Source: Metaclostridioides mangenotii
GTDB taxonomy: Bacteria > Bacillota > Clostridia > Peptostreptococcales > Peptostreptococcaceae
Direction of reading: 5' to 3'
DNA length: 64,000 nt
NCBI RefSeq assembly: GCF_018917235.1
Contig: NZ_JAHLOF010000007.1
Span: 62,001 to 126,000 of the forward strand
The notes under the pieces were generated by a model, which ran no database searches, had not been told where the DNA came from, and saw only the letters and a program-made list of their open reading frames with translations. Shown one piece after another: positions 26,927 through 35,761 of this stretch. How positions within the stretch are numbered: the stretch's first letter is position 1; every line of letters starts with the position of its first letter. Both the position numbers and the translations under genes were made by a program.

Positions 26927-26972
26927 AATAAAATCAATCTCCTTTTCTATCCACTTTTTTATTGATATAATG

Positions 26973-27003
26973 AGCATAAGGTATACAGTAACTGTAATGT
27001 CAA
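26973..27003 (-). promoter_or_regulatory. MerR-type promoter with 19-bp spacer and dyad
   Basis: On the minus strand -35 TTGACA (26998-27003) and -10 TATGCT (26973-26978) are separated by exactly 19 bases containing the dyad ACAGTTACTGT. The overlong spacer with a centred palindrome is the hallmark of promoters twisted open by MerR activators. Confidence 0.85.
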
Positions 27004-27018
27004 TAAGGAGAATAGAAA

Positions 27019-27852
27019 ATGAAAAATAATGCTGCTGTCTTCACGTCAGGCGAATTTGCCAAGCTTCACCATCTTAACAAACGCACACTTCATTATTATG
27101 ATGATATTGGTTTATTTTCACCTAAGTATAAGGGAGAAAACGGGTATCGTTATTATACCTATGAACAAAGTATGGAACTTGAAAATATTCTTACTTTAAG
27201 GGAATTGGGGATGTCGATTGAAGAAATCAAAAAATATGAAAAAAATCCAAATAGCACAGCCTTCCTTAAAATCATTGCTGCTAGAACAGAGGATTTAGAC
27301 AAAATGATTGAAAGGCTCAAAACATTACGAGACGTCTTGTCACAGAAAGAAGAAATGTTAAATCGATGTAATCGTGTGTTCGATCAAAAAATCGAGATTG
27401 TGGATTTAGATGAAGAATATATGTTGATGACTCCGCTGCCTTTGATTTTTGAAAACGAGGATAATTTATTCCAAAACGCAGTGCCAATTATGGATCATTT
27501 GCGAAAGTCCTGGGAGCTCTGTACTTACAAAAAAAGTTGTGGAAGCTATCTATCCGTAGAAAAAATTAAAAATGGAAATTTTGACGAATATGATGGATTA
27601 TTTACTTTGATAAATTCCAAAAATAACAACCTCTTTGTAAAACCAAAGGGGAGGTATATCAGAGGCTTTTCAATAGGGGATTGGGACAAAATTCCTGATC
27701 TTTATGACAAGATACTCTTATTTGCGTCAGAACATCATCTTACATTAAGCGGATATGCTTTTGAAATGGGAATCAATGATTTCGCAACGTCCGGGCTATA
27801 TAATTATGTCACTCAAATCGACATATATTGTAAAGAAAGAGATGAAAAGTAG
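27019..27852 (+). CDS. MerR-family regulator with GyrI-like domain
   Basis: 277 aa. The winged HTH (residues about 8-75) has FTSGEFAKLHHLNKRTLHYY and DDIGLFSPKYKGENGYRYY. A coiled-coil linker follows (about 85-120, AARTEDLDKMIERLKTL), then a BmrR/GyrI-like effector domain (about 130-277). This is the TipA/BmrR layout that binds hydrophobic drugs. AAGGAG precedes the ATG. The divergent acetyltransferase promoter lies 16 bases upstream and is its likely target. Confidence 0.9.
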   Translation: MKNNAAVFTSGEFAKLHHLNKRTLHYYDDIGLFSPKYKGENGYRYYTYEQSMELENILTLRELGMSIEEIKKYEKNPNSTAFLKIIAARTEDLDKMIERLKTLRDVLSQKEEMLNRCNRVFDQKIEIVDLDEEYMLMTPLPLIFENEDNLFQNAVPIMDHLRKSWELCTYKKSCGSYLSVEKIKNGNFDEYDGLFTLINSKNNNLFVKPKGRYIRGFSIGDWDKIPDLYDKILLFASEHHLTLSGYAFEMGINDFATSGLYNYVTQIDIYCKERDEK

Positions 27853-27927
27853 GCTATTGTTAAATAAGTTCAATAAAGCATGATTGGTATATTCTATTAT
27901 TTCCTTTAGTGTGTGCACAGCCTCGTG

Positions 27928-28272
27928 TCAACTTGTACCAAAATTCAGGAGGTGGACGAAAGATTTTTTTTCGTTTTTTATTTCTTTATCATTTGTTCTC
28001 TTATCATCATTATTTTCCTCGAAATTTGGAAGCTCCTTAAGATAAAACTTAGTCGGGCGTTTTCCTACCTTAACAAAACCCGAACTTTCATTATCTCTAA
28101 TATCTACATATATTCGAGCACTAATAGTCTTCCATGGAGTTTTACCTAATGTATTTATTTTTTTATCTAGTCCAAATTCAATAGATTTATTCCATATCTC
28201 TACTTCTGTTAAAGGAACTCTAACTTTTTTTAATACTTCTCTAGCAAGCTCTAAAAATGAATATCTCGCCAT
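27928..28272 (-). pseudogene. Truncated HARE-HTH (HrgA-like) protein
   Basis: 114 aa. Residues about 3-85 form a HARE-HTH/HB1-type winged helix: YSFLELAREVLKKVRVPLTE, VEIWNKSIEFGLDKKINTLG, KTPWKTISARIYVDIRD. In COG2958/HrgA-like proteins this domain is followed by a large nuclease-like region. Here only an acidic linker and about 12 residues (KKSFVHLLNFGTS) follow before the stop, so the gene is likely cut off at its 3' end. The new end abuts the higher-GC accessory segment. ATG 28272 has GGAGGAT upstream. Confidence 0.6.
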
Positions 28273-28394
28273 ATTATCCTCCGATTACATACAATTATTG
28301 TAAATTAATTTATTTAACTAATATAATTATTTACAATAATTATATTACAAATTTCAAACTTCCACAATTTACCTTATCGAAATGCAAGAAATAA

Positions 28395-28419
28395 AGACTG
28401 CCTTTTGTTTGGGCAGTCT
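28395..28419 (-). terminator. Terminator of the siderophore operon (repeat copy A)
   Basis: The stem AGACTGCC (28395-28402) pairs with GGCAGTCT (28412-28419), with a T-rich minus-strand flank. The hairpin and about 65 surrounding bases, including CCACAATTTACC at about 28364, resemble sequence at 52556-52630; the hairpin also resembles the one behind rlmH. Confidence 0.8.
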
Positions 28420-28440
28420 ATCCTCCATCATTAAGTAACA

Positions 28441-29706
28441 CTATATATTCCCTACTATATCTAATTCTTTTACATTCCATTTAACGAACAATATAAGTCC
28501 AATGTTTATTATAGCTGTTGTACCTAAGATTACTCCTATTGACATTCCCATATCTATTACTTGTCCATATAATATCTGACCTGGTGCAACACTAATTGTT
28601 GCAACTGCCGTTGAAAAAGCTGATACACGCCCTAGCATATCTGCTGGCACTTCTTTTTGTATAAAAGTCAAGGTTAACACGTTGGATAATGCTAAGGATA
28701 GCATTATTACCATACCACTAAATGCAAATATTCCCGCTAAAGCATAATTATTTAACTTTAAAAATCCTAATGTAGACATTAGCATAACCCCCGCTATCAT
28801 AGGAAAATATGTATAATGAACCTTCTTCATAGAAAACATATTTGGTTTTATGCTTATCCAAGCGCCTCCTAATATCATACCTAAAACACATATACCTTCT
28901 ACTATTCCATAAACATGTGAAGGTAATCCAAGTAATATGTTAATAAAATATGGTGTAACTATTGATAGTATTGGTACTGAGAATATATTACAAAGGGCAT
29001 AAGAAGCTATAATTCCTAATACAATTTTCTTTTCATTCTTTAAGTAAACAAAACTATTTTTCATATCCACAAATGATTTTCTTACAAAGCCTATTGATAA
29101 TAATTTTTCTTTATCATTAGATTTTACTTGTTCTCTTTTAACCACATCTGGAATGTCTAAGAACAATTCCATTATTGCTGATATTAAGAAACTTATTGCA
29201 TTTATAACAACTATTAGCTTTATTCCTAGTAAACCATAAAGAATTCCTGCAAGTATTGGTCCCAGAAAGTTTACAACTGATCCCACCTGGTTTATTATTC
29301 CATTTGCTGTAGTGAGTTTATCTTCATCTACTATTTGTGGGATTGACGAAACTACTGCTGGACCGTATAAAGTAGCACATATTGATAGTATAAACATAAC
29401 TGTCGCGACTATTAACTCATGATCTCTTCCATTTAGTAGTATAAATGCATAACCCCCAATAATTACAGAACATAATAGGTCTAAATAAACCATTATTTTC
29501 TTTCTATTCATATTATCTGATAGCCTACCTGCAATTGGTGCAAATATTATATAAGGTATTGTCGATATCGCTAATATATTTGCAAAAACTGCTGTGCTTC
29601 CTGTGAATTCTAATAAATATAAGGCCATACTAAACCTTTGAATTGCATTTCCGAAAATCGAAATTACCTGCCCTATTACAATTATTATAAAGTTTTTATT
29701 TCTCAT
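28441..29706 (-). CDS. MFS exporter, siderophore-operon member
   Basis: 421 aa with twelve predicted helices and a central cytosolic loop at residues about 190-225. The MFS loop motif is GRLSDNMNRKKIMVYLD (about 60-76). It is the last gene of the iron-uptake operon and overlaps the ATPase gene by four bases (ATGA). Exporters in this position (EntS-like) usually release a siderophore, but no siderophore-synthesis gene is in view. A drug-efflux role cannot be excluded. Confidence 0.85.
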   Translation of the reverse strand: MRNKNFIIIVIGQVISIFGNAIQRFSMALYLLEFTGSTAVFANILAISTIPYIIFAPIAGRLSDNMNRKKIMVYLDLLCSVIIGGYAFILLNGRDHELIVATVMFILSICATLYGPAVVSSIPQIVDEDKLTTANGIINQVGSVVNFLGPILAGILYGLLGIKLIVVINAISFLISAIMELFLDIPDVVKREQVKSNDKEKLLSIGFVRKSFVDMKNSFVYLKNEKKIVLGIIASYALCNIFSVPILSIVTPYFINILLGLPSHVYGIVEGICVLGMILGGAWISIKPNMFSMKKVHYTYFPMIAGVMLMSTLGFLKLNNYALAGIFAFSGMVIMLSLALSNVLTLTFIQKEVPADMLGRVSAFSTAVATISVAPGQILYGQVIDMGMSIGVILGTTAIINIGLILFVKWNVKELDIVGNI

Positions 29707-30497
29707 GCACCCTCCCTGAAAAGTTCGTATTCAGTACATACTGGGTACTCTCCATTTTCACTTTGCTTAAGCCTAGCATCTATTCCATATATTTTTTTTA
29801 AAGTTTTTCTATTAATTACATCTATTGGTTTTCCTTCACAAATAATTTTTCCATTTTTAAGACCTATTATATTATCTGCAAACCTGCAAGCATTGTTAAG
29901 TTCATGAAGAACTATAACTACTGTAATATTTTTTTCTTTGTTAAGCTTTTGAAGTACTTCTAATACCTCAAGCTGATAAGACATATCTAAATAAGTCGTC
30001 GGTTCATCAAGCATTATAATATCTGTCTCTTGAGCTAATATCATGGCTATCCATGCTCTTTGTCTTTGCCCACCAGATAAACTTTCAACTTCTCTATTTG
30101 CAAATTCTCCAAGTCCAGTTTCTTCTATTACCCAGTCAATAACTTCTTTGTCATGATTATTTAGTCCACCAATAATTTTTTGATGAGGAAACCTTCCATA
30201 AGCCACAAGCTCTCTTACTGTAAGTCCACTTGGACAAACCGGTCCTTGTGGTAGAAAAGCAACTTCTTTTGCTATGCTCTTTTCCTTTATCTTCTTTATA
30301 TTTTTATTATTTATATAAATATCTCCATTTTTAGGTTTATTAATTCTTGCTATAGTTTTAAGCAAGGTTGATTTTCCGCATCCATTAGCTCCTATTATTA
30401 TACTTACCTTTCCCTTTGGTATAGATAAATTCATATCTTCAATTATAGTATTATCTTCATATGCCACTGATAAGTTTTTTACACTAATAACTTCCAT
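29703..30497 (-). CDS. Iron-siderophore ABC transporter ATPase
   Basis: 264 aa. Walker A is GANGCGKST (residues about 36-44), the signature is LSGGQRQRAWIAMILAQ, and Walker B is IIMLDEPTTYLDM with the D-loop. This is the FhuC/FepC class, which powers FecCD-type permeases. Its ATG is 2 bases after the stop of the upstream permease, and its own stop overlaps the MFS gene. Cytosolic partner of the two permeases. Confidence 0.92.
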   Translation of the reverse strand: MEVISVKNLSVAYEDNTIIEDMNLSIPKGKVSIIIGANGCGKSTLLKTIARINKPKNGDIYINNKNIKKIKEKSIAKEVAFLPQGPVCPSGLTVRELVAYGRFPHQKIIGGLNNHDKEVIDWVIEETGLGEFANREVESLSGGQRQRAWIAMILAQETDIIMLDEPTTYLDMSYQLEVLEVLQKLNKEKNITVVIVLHELNNACRFADNIIGLKNGKIICEGKPIDVINRKTLKKIYGIDARLKQSENGEYPVCTEYELFREGA

Positions 30498-30499
30498 AA

Positions 30500-31507
30500 T
30501 TATTTCTCCTTCATCATTAAATAGATAAAATATGGTACTCCAAATATTGATACTGTTATTCCAACAGGGATTTCAATTGGAGAAAATAAATTTCTTGAAA
30601 CTGCATCTGCAAAAAGAATTATTATAACACTTATTATCGCCGATATTGTAATAAAGTTTTTATGATATGGTCCAACTAACCTTTTTGCAATATGAGGAGA
30701 TATAAGCCCTAAAAACCCGATATTTCCTGCAAAGGCTGTCGCTGTTCCAGCTAATACAACTGCATAACTTAAAAACTTTTTTCTTTCTCGTTCTAAATTT
30801 AATCCTAAAGATATAGAAAGCTCATCTGAAAGATTTAAAACATCAAGTTTTTTATTGTTTAATAAAACTAATATAAACATTGCAACTACTATTGGAATGA
30901 TTACTTTTGCATAACTCCATCCAGATCCCCAAAGGCTTCCTGATGTCCATACTAATACTCTATTGTAATCTGCAGCACCACCCCTAAAAGTAAAGAATGT
31001 GATAAAGGCATTAAGCCCTGCATTTAGTCCAATTCCTATTAGCAAAAGTCTCTTAGGTCTTATTCCTTTTCTGCTAGATAACATATATATAATAAAAGAA
31101 GTAATACCTGCCCCTAATATAGCCATAACTGGTAATACAAAAATGGAAAATTGTCCGAGTTCACTATAATAATTTGCAGTTTGATATTTAATAAATATTA
31201 ATGCTGCTACTGAGGCTCCTGCATTTATACCTATTATTCCTGTATCTGCTAAATCATTTTTTGTTACAGTTTGAAGAATTGATCCTGCTGTTGATAAGGC
31301 AATTGCTACAAAAGCTCCAACTAAAAGTCTTGGTAATCTAATATTTATTACCGCCGTATTTTGGAGCTTAGTCCCATTTCCTAAAAGAGTATTTATAACC
31401 TCTAAAGGAGAAACCTTATAAGTTCCCCAACATAGCGTAAATCCAAAGGAGACAATTAACAAAGCAATTAAAACTAATAATACTATATTAAATCTTTTTT
31501 TCTTCAT
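30500..31507 (-). CDS. FecCD-family siderophore permease
   Basis: 335 aa with about nine to ten helices. Family hallmarks are NIRLPRLLVGAFVAIALSTA, LLLIGIGLNAGLNAFITF, LLNNKKLDVLNLSDELSISL and FAGNIGFLGLISPHIAKRLV, with the EIPVGITVSIFGVPYFIYLM end. It forms a heterodimer with the other permease. The start overlaps the stop of that gene by one base (TAATG), which implies coupled translation. Confidence 0.92.
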   Translation of the reverse strand: MKKKRFNIVLLVLIALLIVSFGFTLCWGTYKVSPLEVINTLLGNGTKLQNTAVINIRLPRLLVGAFVAIALSTAGSILQTVTKNDLADTGIIGINAGASVAALIFIKYQTANYYSELGQFSIFVLPVMAILGAGITSFIIYMLSSRKGIRPKRLLLIGIGLNAGLNAFITFFTFRGGAADYNRVLVWTSGSLWGSGWSYAKVIIPIVVAMFILVLLNNKKLDVLNLSDELSISLGLNLERERKKFLSYAVVLAGTATAFAGNIGFLGLISPHIAKRLVGPYHKNFITISAIISVIIILFADAVSRNLFSPIEIPVGITVSIFGVPYFIYLMMKEK

Positions 31508-32499
31508 TATCCTCTCTCCTTTCTGGCTATTGCTATGAAAAATGGAATTCCTATTAATGCTGTAAACACTCCAATTGGGGTCTCATAAGGATCAAATAAC
31601 ATTCTTGCTGCAATATCTGCATAAGTTAAAAGAACTGCTCCAAGCAAAAATGCGCATGGGATATTTTTTCTATAGTCTTCTCCTAGAATTTTTCTAACTA
31701 TTTGAGGAACAATAAGTCCGACAAAAGCTATATTTTTACCAACTGCTACTGCAGCTGCACACATTGGTATCATAAGCATAAGAGTAGTAAATCTTATTTT
31801 TTCTGGATTTTCTCCAAGTCCGATAGCAACATCATCTCCAAGATTTAATATATTTATCTTTGATGATAGAAGCATTGCTATAAAAAGTCCTATAACTCCT
31901 ACTACAAGTACTAATTTGAAATCTGACCAACTTGCATTTCTAAATCCGCCAGATACCCAAAATCCTATCATTTGAGATTGATTTGATAATAATCCAATTA
32001 CAGTAGTTAATGAAATAAAAAATGTACTCATTGCAGTTCCTGCTAAAAGGATCTTGGCTATAGAATTATTATTTGCTTTTTTTGATATAAAACCTAATAC
32101 TATAATTCCTGTTATTAGTGCTCCTATAAAAGAAGCTACCATTACATTTTTAGTATTTACTGCAATTCCCGATGCATAAAAAATAGCTATTACTAAAGTT
32201 GCTCCTTGACTAACACCTAATATAGAAGGTTCAGCTATAGGATTTCTTGTAACGCCTTGAATCATAGCGCCTGTTACACCTAAAATGCCACCTGTCAATA
32301 ATACAGAAAGTGCCCTCGGAATACGCACATCCCTAACTAACATAAGCTCTAAAGTCTCACTATAATTAAATATACTGTCCCAAATATCTGTAAAATTAAT
32401 ATGGACGGATCCTAGCATTATTGCTAGAATCAGTCCTCCTGTTAAAAGTAACGAACTACAAATTACAAATATTATTGTAAGGTTATTACTTCGCTTCAT
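31507..32499 (-). CDS. FecCD-family siderophore permease
   Basis: 330 aa, same fold as its neighbour: VRDVRIPRALSVLLTGGILG, VTRNPIAEPSILGVSQGATL, the cytosolic SKINILNLGDDVAIGLGENP, AFVGLIVPQIVRKILG and TPIGVFTALIGIPFFIAI. It begins inside the last 14 bases of the binding-protein gene. It probably transports a ferric siderophore across the membrane with the partner permease and the ATPase. Confidence 0.92.
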   Translation of the reverse strand: MKRSNNLTIIFVICSSLLLTGGLILAIMLGSVHINFTDIWDSIFNYSETLELMLVRDVRIPRALSVLLTGGILGVTGAMIQGVTRNPIAEPSILGVSQGATLVIAIFYASGIAVNTKNVMVASFIGALITGIIVLGFISKKANNNSIAKILLAGTAMSTFFISLTTVIGLLSNQSQMIGFWVSGGFRNASWSDFKLVLVVGVIGLFIAMLLSSKINILNLGDDVAIGLGENPEKIRFTTLMLMIPMCAAAVAVGKNIAFVGLIVPQIVRKILGEDYRKNIPCAFLLGAVLLTYADIAARMLFDPYETPIGVFTALIGIPFFIAIARKERG

Positions 32500-33436
32500 T
32501 TAACAATTCACCTATTTCATCTAATAATAACCCTCTTCCTATTGGGCTGTATCCTTGATTAAAGTATGGTGACGAATCTAATGTTACAACCTTACCCTCT
32601 TTAACTGCAGGCAAGTTATTCCAAATTGCATTATTTTTAAGCTGAGCTAAATCCTCTTTTGTTGCCATTAAGAATATATAATCCGTTTTTATTGATGCTA
32701 ATCCTTCATAAGTTACAACCGGAAGACTTATATCACTTTGCTCTGGCATACCTTCTGGTTTTGCAAGTCCCATATCCTCATATAAAACACTACCAAAACC
32801 AGCTCCATCAAATACATAGAATTGTCCACCACTTGCTAAAAATGACAGATATGTTGTATCATTCCCGTATTTTGCTTTAACCTTTTCCCCGGCATCTTTA
32901 GCTTTTGATTCATAATCTGCTATCCATTTATTTGCTTCATCTTCTTTATTAAATACCTTTGCAAATGCTTTAACATCATCTTTCCAGTTTAAAGCTTCTA
33001 ATTTAACCATAACTGTTGGAGCGATTTCACTCAATTGGTCATACATTTTTTCTTGAACTGTTGATATGACTATTAAGTCTGGTTCTAAATTCATAACTGC
33101 TTCTACATCCATAGTGTCTTGCATGCTATAACCTAAAATTTCTGCCCCTTTTAATGTATCCTCTAAATATGAAGGGAATTTAGTGTAATCATAAGCATCA
33201 CTGTTTGCTGTCCCTACAACTTTATATCCTAAAATTGATAAAATATCACTATTACCACTTAAATCTACTATTCTTTGAGGCTCTGTTGGTATTTCAACTT
33301 CTCCTTTTACATCTGTAACTTTTATAGTATCCTTGCTTGTTTTATCGTCGCTCGAACTGCTATTAACCCCACATCCAACAAGCATTATAGCAGTCATACA
33401 AGAGATCAATAATAATTTGATTAACCTACTTTTCAT
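32486..33436 (-). CDS. Siderophore-binding lipoprotein (FhuD/FepB class)
   Basis: 316 aa. The lipobox is MTAIMLVGC (Cys about 22). The binding-protein type III fold has PTEPQRIVDLSGNSDILSIL, NLEPDLIVISTVQEKMYDQL and a long backbone helix, with the C-terminal PYFNQGYSPIGRGLLLDEI. Start ATG 33436 has GGAGG 7 bases upstream; the frame extends five codons further without a site. First gene of a five-gene operon under a Fur-type promoter. The ligand (hydroxamate or catecholate) cannot be read from sequence. Confidence 0.9.
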   Translation of the reverse strand: MKSRLIKLLLISCMTAIMLVGCGVNSSSSDDKTSKDTIKVTDVKGEVEIPTEPQRIVDLSGNSDILSILGYKVVGTANSDAYDYTKFPSYLEDTLKGAEILGYSMQDTMDVEAVMNLEPDLIVISTVQEKMYDQLSEIAPTVMVKLEALNWKDDVKAFAKVFNKEDEANKWIADYESKAKDAGEKVKAKYGNDTTYLSFLASGGQFYVFDGAGFGSVLYEDMGLAKPEGMPEQSDISLPVVTYEGLASIKTDYIFLMATKEDLAQLKNNAIWNNLPAVKEGKVVTLDSSPYFNQGYSPIGRGLLLDEIGELLNEAK

Positions 33437-33489
33437 AAAATACCTCCACATATTATATAATAATTACATTAACTGTTTTATCCGTTGTA

Positions 33490-33518
33490 ATTGTATATGA
33501 TTTTCATTATCGTTGCAA
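33490..33518 (-). promoter_or_regulatory. Promoter with Fur box in the spacer
   Basis: On the minus strand -35 TTGCAA (33513-33518) and -10 TACAAT (33490-33495) are 17 bases apart. The 19 bases 33493-33511 match the Fur consensus at 15 of 19 positions (TGATtTTCATTATC core). Bound Fur would block the promoter when iron is plentiful. A second dyad (TTATCAT, 33542-33548, with ATGATAA, 33554-33560) lies between the divergent genes and could bind the AraC regulator or Fur. Confidence 0.8.
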
Positions 33519-33641
33519 TCTTTACATCTAATTTAATAATTTTATCATCTTTTATGATAATTTTTGTTATAATAAATATAAATATTAACTTTACATTTAG
33601 TATGTACAAATTTTAATAAATAATAAAAAGAGGAATAAGCT

Positions 33642-34646
33642 ATGATTTCAAAAACAACAAATGAGTTTCAAAGAGAAGTCTTGAACAAAATGACTTTTAC
33701 AGCACATCCTAAGGAAAACCACACTCTATATAAAAATGAAGATAAACCTGACCTTGGTTATTTTATTAAATATAGTAGAGAAGGCTACTATGACTTTGGA
33801 ATTGGTGATTATTCAATAGCATCAAACTTTACTCTTTGCTTTGAACATAAAGAAGAACTAATGCGCTTTGGTACTGTATATACCGGTGAGACTGCATTTA
33901 AAATTGATAATAATCCTGTTTCTTCTTTTACCCCATCTTCATTTTTTGTAGTTGAGAAAGAAATAAAAGGTCAACAAGCGTGGAAGAAAGGTCAGCACTT
34001 TCACGGAGCTGAAATAACAATTTATAAAAAATACTTTGATGAAATAATAAAACCAAACTTTTCAAATACTATAAACTTTGATAACTTTATAAGCAATTTT
34101 ACGTATCGCTATCTACCTCTTGAAATAATTTCTATCATTCAGAGTCTTAGAAGTTTAGCTGAGGTTAATCGATTAAATCCTATATATTTAGAAAGTAAAA
34201 TTTTAGAATCTATAGCTTTACTTTCAAATGAAATATATTCATCACGAGAAAATGCTTTTTCTAATCAATTAAATTATGGTGATATTAAGATAGGGAAAAA
34301 TAGATATGTTACTTTAACTGCATCAGATGCTAATGCAATTAAAAAAGCTCATGATATCTTAACAAAAGAAGCTTGCAACCCACCAACTATTAAAAGCTTA
34401 AGTAAAATAGTATTTCTAAATGAACAAAAACTAAAAGCTGGTTTTTCTGCAAAATATCATATGTCTATTGGTGAATACACAACCTCTATTAGAATGGCAA
34501 TGGCAGAAAGCCTACTTTCTACAACAGATTTAAGTATAAATGAAATAGCAAATGCAGTTGGATATAATTATAGTGGGAACTTCGTAAAAATGTTTAAAAA
34601 GATACACGGTAAAACTCCACTGGCTTTTAGGAAAATGAAAGGATAG
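33642..34646 (+). CDS. AraC-family regulator (PchR/YbtA-like)
   Basis: 334 aa. An N-terminal sensing region of about 230 residues is followed by two helix-turn-helices (PTIKSLSKIVFLNEQKLKAG and LSINEIANAVGYNYSGNFVK) and the closing FKKIHGKTPLAFRKMKG. This length and layout match regulators that bind ferric siderophore and activate its uptake genes. The divergent siderophore operon starts about 200 bases away. AGAGGAAT precedes the ATG. Confidence 0.87.
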   Translation: MISKTTNEFQREVLNKMTFTAHPKENHTLYKNEDKPDLGYFIKYSREGYYDFGIGDYSIASNFTLCFEHKEELMRFGTVYTGETAFKIDNNPVSSFTPSSFFVVEKEIKGQQAWKKGQHFHGAEITIYKKYFDEIIKPNFSNTINFDNFISNFTYRYLPLEIISIIQSLRSLAEVNRLNPIYLESKILESIALLSNEIYSSRENAFSNQLNYGDIKIGKNRYVTLTASDANAIKKAHDILTKEACNPPTIKSLSKIVFLNEQKLKAGFSAKYHMSIGEYTTSIRMAMAESLLSTTDLSINEIANAVGYNYSGNFVKMFKKIHGKTPLAFRKMKG

Positions 34647-34684
34647 AAAAAACACAACTTTCCATTTAGAATAGTTGTGTTTTT
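34647..34684 (+). terminator. Terminator of the AraC regulator gene
   Basis: A 12-bp stem (34647-34659 with 34673-34684) directly after the stop codon, ending in a T-run. The interval 34685-34987 holds only a weak ACCTC/GAGGT hairpin near 34790 and no gene that I can support. Confidence 0.88.
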
Positions 34685-34987
34685 CATAATTATAGTTTTC
34701 ATATCTTTTAATATTTCACTAAAAATTAGCCTTAAACAGGTTAGCCTAAGAATTCTAACATATTTATTTGTGATTTGGTTCTGCGCTGTACCTCAAAAGG
34801 AGGTCGTTTTTCTATTCATGTATGTATTTACACTTATCTTTAAATTTTATAAAATCTAACTTCATCTTTATTAAATGTTAAATTCATCATAGCCCAAATG
34901 ATATGATATAATAGCCTTTCTCTTTGTGTACTAATAATAGCCATTTCTTTAAAATTTAAAACTAGTATTATTCAACGAATTGTTCTC

Positions 34988-35326
34988 TTAAAAAGGATAG
35001 TAATAAGGATATTGTAATAATGATAATGCTATTAATGCAGCAAGTGGTATAGGTCTACGTATAAATCTTCTAAATCTTCTAGGACGACCAAATTGTCGAT
35101 GTTGATTATTTTGATTTTCATGTCCTTGATCCATTACATCCTCAGCAACCAAAACAATTACACGATCTGGCTCTACACTTTCAATAATTCCGTCAAATAC
35201 ACAACCATCATCCATCGTAAAAATAATGTGATAATTCATTAACCTTTTACATTCATCATGCATATTCTTTACGTTCATATCCTTATTCTGTACGTTCATA
35301 TCCATATTATTTCTTTGAAAGTACAT
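34988..35326 (-). CDS. hypothetical protein, 112 aa, basic tail
   Basis: A short Asn/Met-rich N-terminus is followed by a segment resembling a small beta barrel (NYHIIFTMDDGCVFDGIIES, VEPDRVIVLVAEDV; residues about 32-67). Then come an Asn/Gln/His linker, a strongly basic RPRRFRRFIRRPIP stretch and a hydrophobic end LAALIALSLLQYPYYYP. Similar tails occur in Firmicute spore-associated proteins, but I cannot name the family. The start at ATG 35326 is preferred because AGAGGAG lies upstream; the longer frame (to 35353) has no site. Confidence 0.6.
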   Translation of the reverse strand: MYFQRNNMDMNVQNKDMNVKNMHDECKRLMNYHIIFTMDDGCVFDGIIESVEPDRVIVLVAEDVMDQGHENQNNQHRQFGRPRRFRRFIRRPIPLAALIALSLLQYPYYYPF

Positions 35327-35595
35327 TCTTAACCAACTCCTCTCTTCTACCATGATATTAAATTATAGAAATAGTGTTCATTTTTTTATAGATATTTCGT
35401 TATAAAAAATTCTACAAATAATTCATATACATTTCTTTCATAATATAATTTTTTTGCTTCGAGCTTTTTATTATACTAATTTATATTAATACGTGATTTT
35501 ATAGCGTCCATTGGCCAAGTTCTTCTAGATAAAATCTAGGTGTACAAATTTATTTTATTATTCAATAGAGTTGACGATAAATGGTTATTTTATTT

Positions 35596-35655
35596 GGTAA
35601 AAAAATATGTATCGACTTTTACGTCAATACATACTTAATTAACATCTATGATATT
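35596..35655. repeat. 60-bp repeat R1 containing a terminator
   Basis: Nearly identical to 37680-37740 in the same orientation. It includes an 11-bp hairpin (35606-35616 with 35623-35633) that on the minus strand is followed by seven T, so it works as a terminator for the leftward hydrolase pseudogene. The rest of 35354-35761 shows no gene. Confidence 0.75.
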
Positions 35656-35761
35656 ACAAAACTGCTACCGTTCTGTGAACCTTACTCTACAAAGCTTATG
35701 TTAAGTACCCTTTTATTGTCACTTGCGTACAAAATGATGGATCATTATAGTTCACGTACTT

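Noticed and set aside
34677-34859. Plus-strand hydrophobic ORF of 60 aa after the AraC gene.
   Set aside because: It begins inside the AraC terminator, has no ribosome site and its content looks like AT-rich noise.
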